NCBI RefSeq assembly: GCF_025506335.1
Contig: NZ_JANZYO010000004.1
Location: 186,001 to 250,000 of the forward strand
From: Mumia quercus
GTDB lineage: Bacteria; Actinomycetota; Actinomycetes; Propionibacteriales; Nocardioidaceae
Reading direction: 5' to 3'
Length of the DNA: 64,000 bases
Position 1 is the stretch's first letter. Every line of letters begins with the position of its first letter. Of the stretch, positions 1-8,142 are shown one piece after another. Under the pieces are notes generated by a model. The model ran no database searches and was not told where the DNA came from. It saw nothing but the letters and a program-made list of their open reading frames with translations. A program made the translations under genes and the position numbers.

Positions 1-48
1 GCGCCCGCGGGGGGTGCGGATCGCGTCGTAGATGAATGCCTCAGTCAT
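1..48 (-). CDS. Acetyl-CoA C-acyltransferase (thiolase), N-terminal fragment
   Basis: Only the first 16 codons lie in the window, starting at ATG 48 and running off the left edge. They read MTEAFIYDAIRTPRGR, which is the usual N-terminus of FadA-type thiolases; these cleave 3-ketoacyl-CoA in the last step of beta-oxidation. The gene is separated from the upstream hydrolase by 115 bases holding its own promoter and two palindromes, so it is probably transcribed independently. The acyl-CoA catabolic genes next to it support the call. The catalytic residues are outside the window. Confidence 0.8.
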   Translation of the reverse strand, partial: MTEAFIYDAIRTPRGR

Positions 49-79
49 GGCGGTCCTTCGTTCGTTGACGACCCGGCAA

Positions 80-142
80 AAGTTACTTGCGAGTAACGAG
101 TAAGTCAATGATACCGACATCACTATGACAGCAGCACTGTCA
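80..142 (-). promoter_or_regulatory. Promoter with two operator-like palindromes for the thiolase gene
   Basis: Reading leftward there is a -35 TTGACT (103-108), a 17-base spacer and a -10 TAACTT (80-85). A perfect dyad GTTACT-N4-AGTAAC (82-97) covers the -10. A second dyad, TGACAGC-AGC-ACTGTCA on the plus strand (126-142), sits upstream of the -35 and nearly matches the dyad in the caiB-like promoter. Dyads of this size are typical of TetR-family repressors of fatty-acid genes; which regulator binds is not visible here. Confidence 0.6.
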
Positions 143-163
143 CAGTGCCAAGCGGCCCTTGGG

Positions 164-1039
164 CTACCCAGACGGGCGACGCCACTCCCCGACGAGCGCC
201 TGCAGCGAGGCGATCAGCGCCACCGGCTGGTCGAGCATGATGTGGTGCCCGGCGTCGGGGATCACGGTGACGGGGACGTGACCGCCGAGCCGTTCGGCGA
301 CGGTCGAGGTGATGTCGGTGGTCGCCAGCCCGCGCTCGCCTCGGATCAGCGCCGCCGGGCAGACCGACTCGGCGAGCTCCTCCGGCTCCATCGCGGAACC
401 GAAGAAGATGGCAGGGTCGAACTTCCAGGACCAGCCTCCCTCGACCTCGCGGACCGAGGCGGCCGCGACGTGGTCCTTCACGTACGGCAGGACCGGGCCG
501 TCGTTCGGGAGCGGGCGGAACCGCGCGAGGACAGCCTCGCGCGACGGGTAGACCTTGTTGTCGGGCGGGCGCTGACCGGACTCGCGCCAGGCACGTGCCT
601 CGGGAGACATCTGCCGCACCGGCGAGTCGATCGCGCACACCCCCGCCAGGCGCGCCCCGTGGTCACGAGCCGCCGTGAGCGCGACGAACCCGCCCATGCT
701 GTGGCCGATCACGCAGGGGTTCTCCTCCCCGGAGGACGCCTCCGCCTCCGCGACCGCAAGCACCTCGGCGGCGTACGTCTCGAGGTCGTACGCCGGGCGC
801 CGGCCGGAGTCGCCGTGGCCTGACAGGTCCAGCGCGACCACGCGGTGAGCGGTGGCCAGGAACGGCGCCACGTGGTCCCACCAACCGGCATGGGCGGCAC
901 CCCCGTGGACGAGGACGACGACGGGCGCCCCCGCCGCCCCCCACGTGCGGTACGTGATGCGGGCGCCCTGGACCTCGACCTCGCGGCGGTCGTACGGGGT
1001 CTCCACGGCGTGTGTGAACCAGGCGGGCACGTCGGACAC
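164..1039 (-). CDS. Alpha/beta hydrolase
   Basis: A 291-residue alpha/beta-hydrolase of unknown substrate. The oxyanion-hole region reads VLVHGGAAHAGWW (residues 43-54), the nucleophile elbow is GHSMGG with Ser114, and the C-terminal catalytic His lies in PDAGHHIM. I chose GTG 1039 because GGAGGAGG lies just upstream; a GTG at 1078 is also open but lacks this site. It is the last gene of the minus-strand operon caiB-like > acyl-CoA dehydrogenase > uspA > merR > hydrolase, following merR by 40 bases. Hydrolysis of an ester or thioester in the same catabolic route is an inference. Confidence 0.85.
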   Translation of the reverse strand: MSDVPAWFTHAVETPYDRREVEVQGARITYRTWGAAGAPVVVLVHGGAAHAGWWDHVAPFLATAHRVVALDLSGHGDSGRRPAYDLETYAAEVLAVAEAEASSGEENPCVIGHSMGGFVALTAARDHGARLAGVCAIDSPVRQMSPEARAWRESGQRPPDNKVYPSREAVLARFRPLPNDGPVLPYVKDHVAAASVREVEGGWSWKFDPAIFFGSAMEPEELAESVCPAALIRGERGLATTDITSTVAERLGGHVPVTVIPDAGHHIMLDQPVALIASLQALVGEWRRPSG

Positions 1040-1079
1040 GGCGCCTCCTCCGGGACGGACAGCGAACGGCGCTGACACC

Positions 1080-1814
1080 CTACGTGCGGCGGCGCACGGT
1101 CTCTCGCTTGGTCTCGTTGACGGCGCTCTCGTACGCGGTGACCAGCGCCTGCACCGTCAGCGGCTTGAACCGCTCGACCATCGCGGTGATCGCCTCGGCG
1201 GACTCCCCGCTCGCGCGGTAGTGCGGCAGGACCTTCTGCCGGAAGATGTCGGTCAGCTCGCGGGCGATCGCGCGCGCGTGGGACTCGAAGAGGCGCTCGG
1301 CCTCGACGGCGGCGTCCAGCGGCAGGCCGAGGTCGATCATCGCCACCCCGACGGACAGGTGCGCAGGCGACACCCGGAAGACGTCCTCGTCCGGCGTCGG
1401 CTCGACGACGCGGAGGGCCACGAGCAGCTCGACGTCGTCGTCACTGAGCGAACGCCCTGCCCGGATCTCCAGCACGTCGCGGGCGACGGTCTCGGGGAGG
1501 TCGGAGAGCCACGGCGCGAGCATCGTGCGCTGGAGCGCGACGTCGGCGGGCGACGCCGTGGCCGGGAGGCGCTCGAGGTAGCCCTCGATGGCCGAGAGGG
1601 TGAACCCGTGCGCCTGCAGCTCACGCACCAGCTCGAGGCGGGCGAGGTGGTCGGGGCCGTAGAAGCCGTTGCGCCCCTCTCGCACGGGCGGCGGGATGAG
1701 GCCGCGCCCGGCGTAGAAGCGGATCGTCCGGACGGTCATCCCGACGCGCTCGGCGAGCTGCTCGACCGTCATCCGCTCGGACGACGTCGGCATGCCCGCA
1801 CGGGGGTCGCTCAC
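1080..1814 (-). CDS. MerR-family transcriptional regulator
   Basis: A 244-residue regulator. The N-terminal winged helix-turn-helix (about residues 15-80) has the MerR signature VRTIRFYAGRGLIPPP followed by GRNGFYGPDHLARLELV. The remaining 160 residues form an unassigned effector or dimerisation region with no Cys-rich metal site. GTG 1814 overlaps the uspA stop by four bases (GTGA), so the two are translationally coupled; an internal ATG at 1793 is an alternative start. Lying inside an acyl-CoA operon, it may regulate that operon, but the visible operators look TetR-like rather than MerR-like. Confidence 0.85.
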   Translation of the reverse strand: MSDPRAGMPTSSERMTVEQLAERVGMTVRTIRFYAGRGLIPPPVREGRNGFYGPDHLARLELVRELQAHGFTLSAIEGYLERLPATASPADVALQRTMLAPWLSDLPETVARDVLEIRAGRSLSDDDVELLVALRVVEPTPDEDVFRVSPAHLSVGVAMIDLGLPLDAAVEAERLFESHARAIARELTDIFRQKVLPHYRASGESAEAITAMVERFKPLTVQALVTAYESAVNETKRETVRRRT

Positions 1815-2230
1815 GCGGCACCCATCGGGAGGATGACGACCGGGCACGGCGCCGTCCGGGCGAGCACGTCGCTGACCGACCCGAGCGCGTTGTGGCGGAT
1901 CGAGGAGGTGCCGTGGCTGCCGATGACGAGCATCTGCGCGCCGGCCGCCTCCGAGAGGAGCACGTCCACCGGCAGCCCCTCGTGGACTCCGACGGTGACC
2001 TCGGTGTCACCGCCGTGCAGCGTCGCCGCCTCGGTGGTCTCGGCGGCGATCCGCTCACCCTCGGCCACCGACGTGACCGAGGACCGCTCCGGGTCGACGG
2101 TGACGACGACGCGCACGGCCGCGCGGCGCAGGTCCGCCTCGGTCATCGCCCAGTGCAGCGCGCGCCGGGCCCCTGCCGAGCCGTCGCTGCCGACGAGGAT
2201 CGTGCCGGTCTTCTGGGGAGATTCGCTCAT
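1811..2230 (-). CDS. Universal stress protein (UspA family)
   Basis: A 139-residue single-domain Usp. The first strand reads ILVGSDGSAGARRALHWA, and the C-terminal nucleotide-binding motif G-x2-G-x9-G-S is visible in GSHGTSSIRHNALGSVSD, so ATP binding is likely. It sits between acyl-CoA dehydrogenase (46 bases upstream) and merR (four-base overlap) in one transcription unit. Actinobacterial Usp proteins often bind cAMP or ATP and influence acyl-CoA or acetylation metabolism; a comparable role here is inferred only from position. Confidence 0.85.
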   Translation of the reverse strand: MSESPQKTGTILVGSDGSAGARRALHWAMTEADLRRAAVRVVVTVDPERSSVTSVAEGERIAAETTEAATLHGGDTEVTVGVHEGLPVDVLLSEAAGAQMLVIGSHGTSSIRHNALGSVSDVLARTAPCPVVILPMGAA

Positions 2231-2276
2231 GGCGCCATCCTGTCGGGTCTGCGAGCCGCAAGCGACCAGGGCTCGG

Positions 2277-3419
2277 TCAGATCCCCATCGTGCGGCCGAT
2301 GATCTCCTTCATGATCTCGGTCGTGCCGCCGTAGATCGTCTGGATGCGGGTGTCCGCGTACGCCTTCGAGATCGGGTACTCCGACATGAACCCGTACCCG
2401 CCGAACAGCTGCAGGCACTTGTCGACCGTCTTCTTCTGGAGCTCGGTCGTCCACCACTTGCCCATCGCGGCGTCGGCGACCGACAGGGTGCCGGCGTTGA
2501 GCTCGGTGATCGAGCGGTCGACGAAGACCTGGGCGATCTGCGCCTCGGTCTCGAGCTCGGCGAGCACGAAGCGGCTGTTCTGGAAGGAGCCGATCGGCCG
2601 GCCGAAGGCCTTGCGCTCCTTGACGTACTCGAGCGTGAGGTCGATGACGGCACGGCATGCGGCCGCGGCGGCGACGGAGATCGCGAGGCGCTCCTGCGGC
2701 AGCTTCTCCATGAGGTAGATGAAGCCCTTGCCCTCCTCGCCAAGGAGGTTCTCCTTGGGCACCTTGACGTCGGTGAAGAAGAGCTCTGCGGTGTCCTGCG
2801 CCTTGAGGCCGAGCTTGTCGAGGTTGCGTCCGCGCTCGAAGCCCTCCATCCCCCGCTCGAGGACGATCAACGAGACGCCGCGTGCGCCGGCGTCGGGGTC
2901 CGTCTTGACCGCGACGACGACGAGGTCGGCGAGGATGCCGTTGGAGATGAACGTCTTCTGCCCGTTCACCAGGTAGTGGTCGCCCTGGTCGATCGCCGTG
3001 GTCGCGATCGACTGCAGGTCGGAGCCGGTGCCGGGCTCGGTCATCGCGATCGCGGCGATCGACTCGCCGGTGCAGAACTTCGGCAGCCAACGCGCCTTCT
3101 GCTCCTCGGTCGCGTACGACAGCAGGTAGCCGGACACGAGGTCCACGTGCAGCGGGAAGCCGACGCCGCTGGCGTGCGCACGCGCCAGCTCCTCGTCGAT
3201 GATCGCGTTGAAGCGGAAGTCGGAGACGCCGCCGCCCCCGTACTCCTCGGGCATCATGAAGCCGAGGAACCCCTGCTTGCCGGCGGCGCGCCACATGTCG
3301 CGCGAGACGATCCCGTCCTTCTCCCACTGGTCGTGGTACGGCCGGATCTCCTTGTCCACGAACGTGCGGAAGGCGTCTCGGAACGCGTCGTGCTCGGGGG
3401 TGAAGATCGTGCGCTTCAT
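2277..3419 (-). CDS. Acyl-CoA dehydrogenase
   Basis: A 380-residue flavoenzyme of the normal family length. It introduces the alpha,beta double bond into an acyl-CoA using FAD and passes electrons to ETF. FAD- and substrate-binding signatures are visible in AIAMTEPGTGSDLQSI and the C-terminal QLFGGYGFMSEYP, followed by the TIYGGTTEIMKEIIGR stretch. The start is ATG 3419 with GAGGAG nine bases upstream. The caiB-like CoA-transferase gene ends 28 bases before it, so the pair probably activates and then oxidises one substrate. Substrate chain length cannot be read from the sequence. Confidence 0.92.
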   Translation of the reverse strand: MKRTIFTPEHDAFRDAFRTFVDKEIRPYHDQWEKDGIVSRDMWRAAGKQGFLGFMMPEEYGGGGVSDFRFNAIIDEELARAHASGVGFPLHVDLVSGYLLSYATEEQKARWLPKFCTGESIAAIAMTEPGTGSDLQSIATTAIDQGDHYLVNGQKTFISNGILADLVVVAVKTDPDAGARGVSLIVLERGMEGFERGRNLDKLGLKAQDTAELFFTDVKVPKENLLGEEGKGFIYLMEKLPQERLAISVAAAAACRAVIDLTLEYVKERKAFGRPIGSFQNSRFVLAELETEAQIAQVFVDRSITELNAGTLSVADAAMGKWWTTELQKKTVDKCLQLFGGYGFMSEYPISKAYADTRIQTIYGGTTEIMKEIIGRTMGI

Positions 3420-3447
3420 GGTGCTCCTCGTGAGGCGGGCGTACGGG

Positions 3448-4626
3448 TCAGTCGGCGTCGCGCTGCACGGCGGCGCCGGAGTCGATGAGGGCGTCGACGT
3501 CCTCGATGCCCCACGCGGCGAGCGCCTCGCGGGTGTCGGCACCGGGCTTGGACGGCGCACGGCCCAGGGAGGCAGGCGTACGGGAGAACCGGGGTGCGGG
3601 TGCCGCCTGGACGACGCCGTCGTGCTCGACGTACGTGCCGCGGGCGACGAGGTGCGGGTGCTTCGGCGCGTCGCGCATCGGCACCACGGGCGCCACGCAC
3701 GCGTCCGTGCCTTCGAACACCGCCGCCCACTCGGCCTGCGTGCGCTCGGCGAAGCGTGCCGCGAACCGCTCGCGCAGCCGGGGCCACTGCGTGACGTCGA
3801 AGCGGTCGGGAAGGTCCTCGAGCTCGAGCAGCGTGACCATCTCGTCGTAGAACTGCGGCTCGAGCGCGCCGACCGACATCCACAGCCCGTCGGCGGTCTC
3901 GTAGACGTCGTAGAAGGGCGACCCGCTGTCGAGCAGGTTGGTCCCCCGGGCGTCGCTCCACGCCCCCACCTGCTGGAGGTTCGAGATCATCGTCAGCAGG
4001 TGCGCGGTGCCGTCGACGATCGCGGCGTCGACCACCTGGCCGCGACCGGACTCGCGGGCCTCGACGAGCGCGGCCAGCACGCCGACGACGAGGTACATCG
4101 AGCCGCCGGCGAAGTCGCCGAGCAGGTTCATCGGGATCTGCGGGGGTCCGCCTGCGCGCCCGATCGGGTCCAGCGCGCCCGCCACCGAGACGTAGTTGAT
4201 GTCGTGGCCCGCACTGGGAGCCAGCGGTCCCTCCTGGCCCCAGCCGGTCATCCGCCCGTACACGAGTCGCGGGTTGATCCCGAGGCACACGTCGGGACCG
4301 AACCCGAGGCGCTCGGCCACCCCAGGACGGAAGCCCTCGACGAGCACGTCGGCCCGCCCGACCAGGTCGAGCAGCACGGCGACGCCCGCGGGGCGCTTGA
4401 GGTCGAGGGCGACCGACCGCCGCCCTCGCGCGAGGAGGTCCTTGTCCTGCGGGATCACGGCAAGTCCGCCTGGGGTCACCCGGTCGACGCGGATCACGTC
4501 GGCCCCGAGGTCCGCGAGCAGCATCGCGGCAAAGGGGCCGGGACCGATCCCGGCGATCTCGACGACACGGACACCGGAGAGCGGGCCGCCAGCGGGGGCC
4601 GCCGGCGAGGACGTGGTGTGGGTCAC
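3448..4626 (-). CDS. Family III CoA-transferase / alpha-methylacyl-CoA racemase-like (CaiB/BaiF)
   Basis: A 392-residue CaiB/BaiF-family protein. The N-terminal block GVRVVEIAGIGPGPFAAMLLADLGADVIRVD is typical of the family, and an Asp in the SAGHDINYVSVAG segment occupies the usual catalytic region. Family members move CoA between carboxylic acids or epimerise 2-methylacyl-CoA. It is the first gene of the minus-strand catabolic operon. The GTG start at 4626 lies shortly after a promoter whose spacer is filled by a 7-3-7 dyad. Racemase and transferase activity cannot be told apart from the sequence. Confidence 0.85.
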   Translation of the reverse strand: MTHTTSSPAAPAGGPLSGVRVVEIAGIGPGPFAAMLLADLGADVIRVDRVTPGGLAVIPQDKDLLARGRRSVALDLKRPAGVAVLLDLVGRADVLVEGFRPGVAERLGFGPDVCLGINPRLVYGRMTGWGQEGPLAPSAGHDINYVSVAGALDPIGRAGGPPQIPMNLLGDFAGGSMYLVVGVLAALVEARESGRGQVVDAAIVDGTAHLLTMISNLQQVGAWSDARGTNLLDSGSPFYDVYETADGLWMSVGALEPQFYDEMVTLLELEDLPDRFDVTQWPRLRERFAARFAERTQAEWAAVFEGTDACVAPVVPMRDAPKHPHLVARGTYVEHDGVVQAAPAPRFSRTPASLGRAPSKPGADTREALAAWGIEDVDALIDSGAAVQRDAD

Positions 4627-4636
4627 GCTCCGATTC

Positions 4637-4663
4637 TGACAGTAGGACTGTCATGGTTGTCAA
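4637..4663 (-). promoter_or_regulatory. Promoter of the caiB-like operon with operator between -35 and -10
   Basis: On the minus strand a consensus -35 TTGACA (4658-4663) precedes the perfect dyad TGACAGT-N3-ACTGTCA (4637-4653), with the -10 probably just beyond it (CAGAAT region). A repressor on this dyad would block the promoter directly. The dyad nearly matches the one at 126-142 before the thiolase gene. Confidence 0.6.
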
Positions 4664-4676
4664 CCCGCAGGTGAGC

Positions 4677-4712
4677 TATTCTGCCGCCAGGACGTGACAT
4701 GCCGCATGTCAC
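4677..4712 (+). promoter_or_regulatory. Promoter and 19-bp palindrome before the divergent hydrolase
   Basis: A -10 box TATTCT (4677-4682) is followed at about +5 to +23 by GTGACATGC-C-GCATGTCAC (4694-4712), a perfect palindrome. The position suits a repressor operator. Its half-site TGACAT resembles the TGACAGT half-site of the neighbouring operator but is not identical. Confidence 0.55.
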
Positions 4713-4735
4713 ATCATGGGTGACAGGAGTCTCCG

Positions 4736-5518
4736 ATGGGCGACATCGTGTACAGCCGCCGGGGTTCGGGCGAGCCGCTGGTCCTCATCCACGGCATCGG
4801 CCACCGCAAGGAGGCGTGGGGGCCGGTCGCGGACCGGCTGGCCGCGCACCACGACCTCATCGCGCTCGACCTGCCCGGGTTCGGCGCGTCCGGGCAGCTG
4901 CCCCGGCAGGGCCGCGACCGGATGGACCACCTCACCGAGGCGCTGGAGGGGTTCTTCCGCGATCTCGGCCTGGATCGTCCGCACGTGGCGGGCAACTCCC
5001 TCGGCGGCGCGATCGCGCTGGAGCTGGCCGCCCGCAGCTCGGTCCGAAGCGCCACCGCCCTCTCCCCCGCCGGCTTCTGGACCGAGCGCGAGCGTCTGTG
5101 GGCGTTCACGGTGCTCATGTCGATCCGCGCCTCCTCGTACCTGCCGAACCCGGTCACCCAGCAGGTGGCCCAGCGCGACTGGGCACGCGGGATCGCCATG
5201 GCGAGCCTGCACGCGCACGGAGGACGTCTCGCGTCGGACGCGTTCCTCGGCGACCTGCGTGCGCTGCGCGGCTGCACGGCCTTCAACCGGGTGCTGCGCG
5301 CCGGCGCGCGCTACGCCTACCGCTCCCAGCCGTCCGTCCCCGCGACGATCGCCTGGGGCACGAAGGACCGCATCCTCCTGCCCGTCCAGGCCGAGCGTGC
5401 CCGTGCGCAGCTGCCCGGGCTCACCCACGTACTGCTGCCCGGCGCAGGGCACGTGCCGATGATCGACGAGCCCGAGCTCGTGACCCAGGTGATCCTCGAC
5501 CAAGTCCGCGCCGCCTAG
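4736..5518 (+). CDS. Alpha/beta hydrolase
   Basis: A 260-residue alpha/beta hydrolase. It shows VLIHGIGHRKEAWGP, the nucleophile motif GNSLGG with Ser88, an acid residue in AWGTKDRIL and the catalytic His in GAGHVPM. AGGAG lies six bases before ATG 4736. It is divergent from the caiB-like operon and has a 19-bp palindrome in its 5' leader. The stop codon overlaps the stop of narK on the other strand by three bases. Substrate unknown; esterase, lactonase or C-C hydrolase are all possible. Confidence 0.85.
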   Translation: MGDIVYSRRGSGEPLVLIHGIGHRKEAWGPVADRLAAHHDLIALDLPGFGASGQLPRQGRDRMDHLTEALEGFFRDLGLDRPHVAGNSLGGAIALELAARSSVRSATALSPAGFWTERERLWAFTVLMSIRASSYLPNPVTQQVAQRDWARGIAMASLHAHGGRLASDAFLGDLRALRGCTAFNRVLRAGARYAYRSQPSVPATIAWGTKDRILLPVQAERARAQLPGLTHVLLPGAGHVPMIDEPELVTQVILDQVRAA

Positions 5519-6747
5519 GTGGCCTTGCGGCGACCGCCAGGACGCTCGCGCAGGCCGAACACGGTGTACAGGAGCACGAGCGCCGCACTGAGGCACAGCA
5601 GCAGGAGTCCGGTCGTGTACGTGTGGTCCTGCTCGTTGTACGTCGCGCCCATGACCAGCGGCGGGAAGAACCCGCCGAGCCCGCCGGCCGCACCGACGAT
5701 GCCGGTCACCGAGCCGGTCTTGTCCGCAGGCGCTCGCAGCGCGACCCAGGCGAAGACCGAGCCGGCACCCAGCCCGAGGAACGTCGCCATCAGCACGAAC
5801 GAGATACCGGCCGGCCACTCCGGCTCCGGCCTCAGCGCCAGCACGACCGCCATCACGGCGGTGCCCGCGAGCGAGATCATCGTGACCAGCCGCGGTCCGA
5901 GCTTGTCGGAGAGCGTCCCGCCGATCGGACGGGCGACCACCGCCGCGATCGCGAAGCCCGCGGTCCGCTCGCCGGCCGCCGTCAGGTCGTAGTCGTACGT
6001 GAGGACGTCGCCGAGGTAGGTCGGCAGGTACGTCGAGAACGCCACGAAGCCGCCGAACGCGATCGCGTACAGCAACGACATCTGCCACGTGACCGGCTCC
6101 TTGAGGGCCGCGACCAGCTTGGGCGTCGCCGGCTGGGAGGACGGCGACCAGCGCGGCGAGTCCCGCATCAAGAACCAGCACAGCGCCGCGGTCACGAGCA
6201 GCGCGACCGCGATGATCACGTGCGTCACGGTGTAGCCGAACCAGTCGACGAAGCGCGGCGTGAAGAAGGACGACAGCGCGGTGCCGCCCATGCCCGCGCC
6301 GAACAGCCCGGTCGCGAACCCCTGCCGCGGCTTCTCGTACCACGCCTTCACCATCGGGATGCCGACGGCGAACGTCGTGCCTGCGATGCCGAGGAAGAAC
6401 CCGAAGACCACCAGCATCGCGTACGAGTCGGCGTTGCCGGCGACCGCGACGAGGATGACGAACGGCGCCGACAGCACCAGCAGCACGGTGAACATGAGGC
6501 GTCCGCCGTACTTGTCGGTGAGGGTCCCGGCGGCGATCCGCCCCAGCGCACCGACGATCACCGGGACGGCGACGGCGAACGACTTCTGCGTCGACGAGAG
6601 GTCCATCTCGGTCGCGTACCGCGCAGCGAGGGGGCCGATGAGGTTCCACGCCCAGAAGCTGATCGCGAACGCCCAGGTGGCGAGAATCAGGTTGCGGGTC
6701 TGCGCGGCCTTCGGAAGCGCCGGCAGTGTGGTGGCTTCGGTGCTCAT
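5515..6747 (-). CDS. narK: Nitrate/nitrite transporter NarK (MFS)
   Basis: A 410-residue major facilitator with about twelve hydrophobic segments. The loop sequence GRIAAGTLTDKYGGR after helix 2 and its second-half counterpart ARPIGGTLSDKLGPR are the MFS/NarK signatures. Family members import nitrate or exchange nitrate for nitrite across the cytoplasmic membrane. It is the last gene of the minus-strand narGHJI-narK unit, 22 bases after narI, which supports nitrate as substrate. The start ATG 6747 fits the family N-terminus (MSTEATT...). Transport mode (symport or antiport) cannot be decided. Confidence 0.92.
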   Translation of the reverse strand: MSTEATTLPALPKAAQTRNLILATWAFAISFWAWNLIGPLAARYATEMDLSSTQKSFAVAVPVIVGALGRIAAGTLTDKYGGRLMFTVLLVLSAPFVILVAVAGNADSYAMLVVFGFFLGIAGTTFAVGIPMVKAWYEKPRQGFATGLFGAGMGGTALSSFFTPRFVDWFGYTVTHVIIAVALLVTAALCWFLMRDSPRWSPSSQPATPKLVAALKEPVTWQMSLLYAIAFGGFVAFSTYLPTYLGDVLTYDYDLTAAGERTAGFAIAAVVARPIGGTLSDKLGPRLVTMISLAGTAVMAVVLALRPEPEWPAGISFVLMATFLGLGAGSVFAWVALRAPADKTGSVTGIVGAAGGLGGFFPPLVMGATYNEQDHTYTTGLLLLCLSAALVLLYTVFGLRERPGGRRKAT

Positions 6748-6769
6748 GATGGGCCCTCTCGACCTCAGG

Positions 6770-7507
6770 TCAGCGGTCGCGGTCGCGGGTGCCGACGGGA
6801 TCCCAGCCCGGCCGCGGGGCCCGGGTCGCAGGGACGGCGTCGCGGCTGCGGTAGACGATGTAGGGGCGGAACAAGTAGTGCAGCGGCGCGGTGAACGCGT
6901 GCACCAGCCGCGTGAACGGCCAGATCGCGAACAGCGCGAGACCGACCAGCGTGTGGACCTGGAACGACGTGGAGGCCGCGGCCATCGCGTCGACGTCGGG
7001 CTGCAGCACGAACAACGAGCGGAACCACGGCGAGACGGTGTGCCGGTAGTCGGTGACGTTGGTGTCGAAAACGCTGATGACGGTCGTCGCGAGCCCGGCG
7101 ACGATCGCGGCAACCAGCACCACGTACATCGTCTTGTCGTTCTTGGTCGTCGCCATGAAGACAGGACCAGTCTTGCGACGGCGGTAGATCAGCAGCCCCA
7201 CGCCGACGAGCGTGGCGAAGCCGGCGATCGCTCCCAGGCTCAGCGCCAGCGCGTGGTACTGCGACTCGCTGACGCCCATCGCGTCGGTCCACGACTCCGG
7301 GATCACGAGCCCGATCACGTGCCCGATGACGACCACCAGGATGCCGAAGTGGAACAGCGGGGACGCGATCCGCAGGAGCTGCGACTCGTACAGCTGCGAC
7401 GAGCGGGTGGTCCAGCCGAACTGGTCGTAGCGGTAGCGCCAGATCAGCCCGCCCACGAAGACCGCGATGACGAGGTACGGGATCACTCCCCACAGCACCG
7501 TGCTCAT
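6770..7507 (-). CDS. narI: Respiratory nitrate reductase gamma subunit (cytochrome b)
   Basis: A 245-residue membrane protein with five predicted helices. It anchors the NarGH catalytic dimer and oxidises quinol through two b-type hemes. Candidate heme-ligand histidines are in the second helix (SPLFHFGILVVVIGHVIG) and the fifth (SFQVHTLVGLALF and RLVHAFTAPLHYL). ATG 7507 overlaps the narJ stop in an ATGA, as is usual for this operon. The C-terminal tail is hydrophilic and Arg-rich. Confidence 0.95.
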   Translation of the reverse strand: MSTVLWGVIPYLVIAVFVGGLIWRYRYDQFGWTTRSSQLYESQLLRIASPLFHFGILVVVIGHVIGLVIPESWTDAMGVSESQYHALALSLGAIAGFATLVGVGLLIYRRRKTGPVFMATTKNDKTMYVVLVAAIVAGLATTVISVFDTNVTDYRHTVSPWFRSLFVLQPDVDAMAAASTSFQVHTLVGLALFAIWPFTRLVHAFTAPLHYLFRPYIVYRSRDAVPATRAPRPGWDPVGTRDRDR

Positions 7508-8142
7508 CGTGAGCCTCCGCTCGTCTCGTGCATCGGCAGCAGGCGGGGGTCGTACGCGTCGAGGCCGACGGTCTCGGTCGGCGGCCCGGCCATCGCCATC
7601 GCCGCCGCCTTGTCGCGCGGCCCGGGGCCGTCGTACGTCGCGCAGACGCCACGCAGCACGTGCGCCCACGGCGTCGGCGCCTTCGTCTCGGCGGCCTCGA
7701 GCGCCAGCCGCAGCAGCTCGACGCTGGGGCGGTACTGCTCCAGGAGCGCCCGACCCCGCTCAGGATCGTGCGCGGCGAGCTCGAGGACCATCGGCAGGTA
7801 GTCGGGCAGCTCGCCGTGGGTGTCGACGACGAGGCCGGAGTCGCGGTACGCCTGCTTGATGCCGGCGAGCACCTCGCCACGCCGCCGCGTGTCGCCGTCG
7901 GTGAAGTAGGACAGGTAGAGAGGGTGCTTGCGGTCGAGGTCGAACACCTCGACGTAGCGCCGGGCGAGCGTCTCCTGCGGCGTGGTCTCGGCCGCGTCGA
8001 CGAAGGCAAGCAGGTCTCGACCACCCTTCGGCGCGCTCTCCTCCAGGGCGCTGCGGACCAGCGGGAGGCGGGCGTACGTCTCGTCGTCGGGGTAGGCCAG
8101 CAGGATCGCCGCGGCGCGGTGCACGACCCGGTGGTCCTTCAT
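7504..8142 (-). CDS. narJ: Nitrate reductase molybdenum cofactor assembly chaperone NarJ
   Basis: A 212-residue TorD/NarJ-family chaperone that holds NarGH in the cytoplasm while the molybdenum cofactor is inserted; it is not part of the finished enzyme. The family features are the N-terminal AAILLAYPDDETYARLP, the central YVEVFDLDRKHPLYLSYFTDGDTRRRG and the following LPDYLPMVLELAA. It overlaps narH by one base and narI by four, showing tight translational coupling. Confidence 0.95.
   Translation of the reverse strand: MKDHRVVHRAAAILLAYPDDETYARLPLVRSALEESAPKGGRDLLAFVDAAETTPQETLARRYVEVFDLDRKHPLYLSYFTDGDTRRRGEVLAGIKQAYRDSGLVVDTHGELPDYLPMVLELAAHDPERGRALLEQYRPSVELLRLALEAAETKAPTPWAHVLRGVCATYDGPGPRDKAAAMAMAGPPTETVGLDAYDPRLLPMHETSGGSR

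Noticed and set aside
852-3488. A plus-strand open frame of 878 codons opposite hydrolase, merR, uspA and acyl-CoA dehydrogenase
   Set aside because: It spans four well-supported genes on the other strand and has a low-complexity composition typical of GC-rich shadows.
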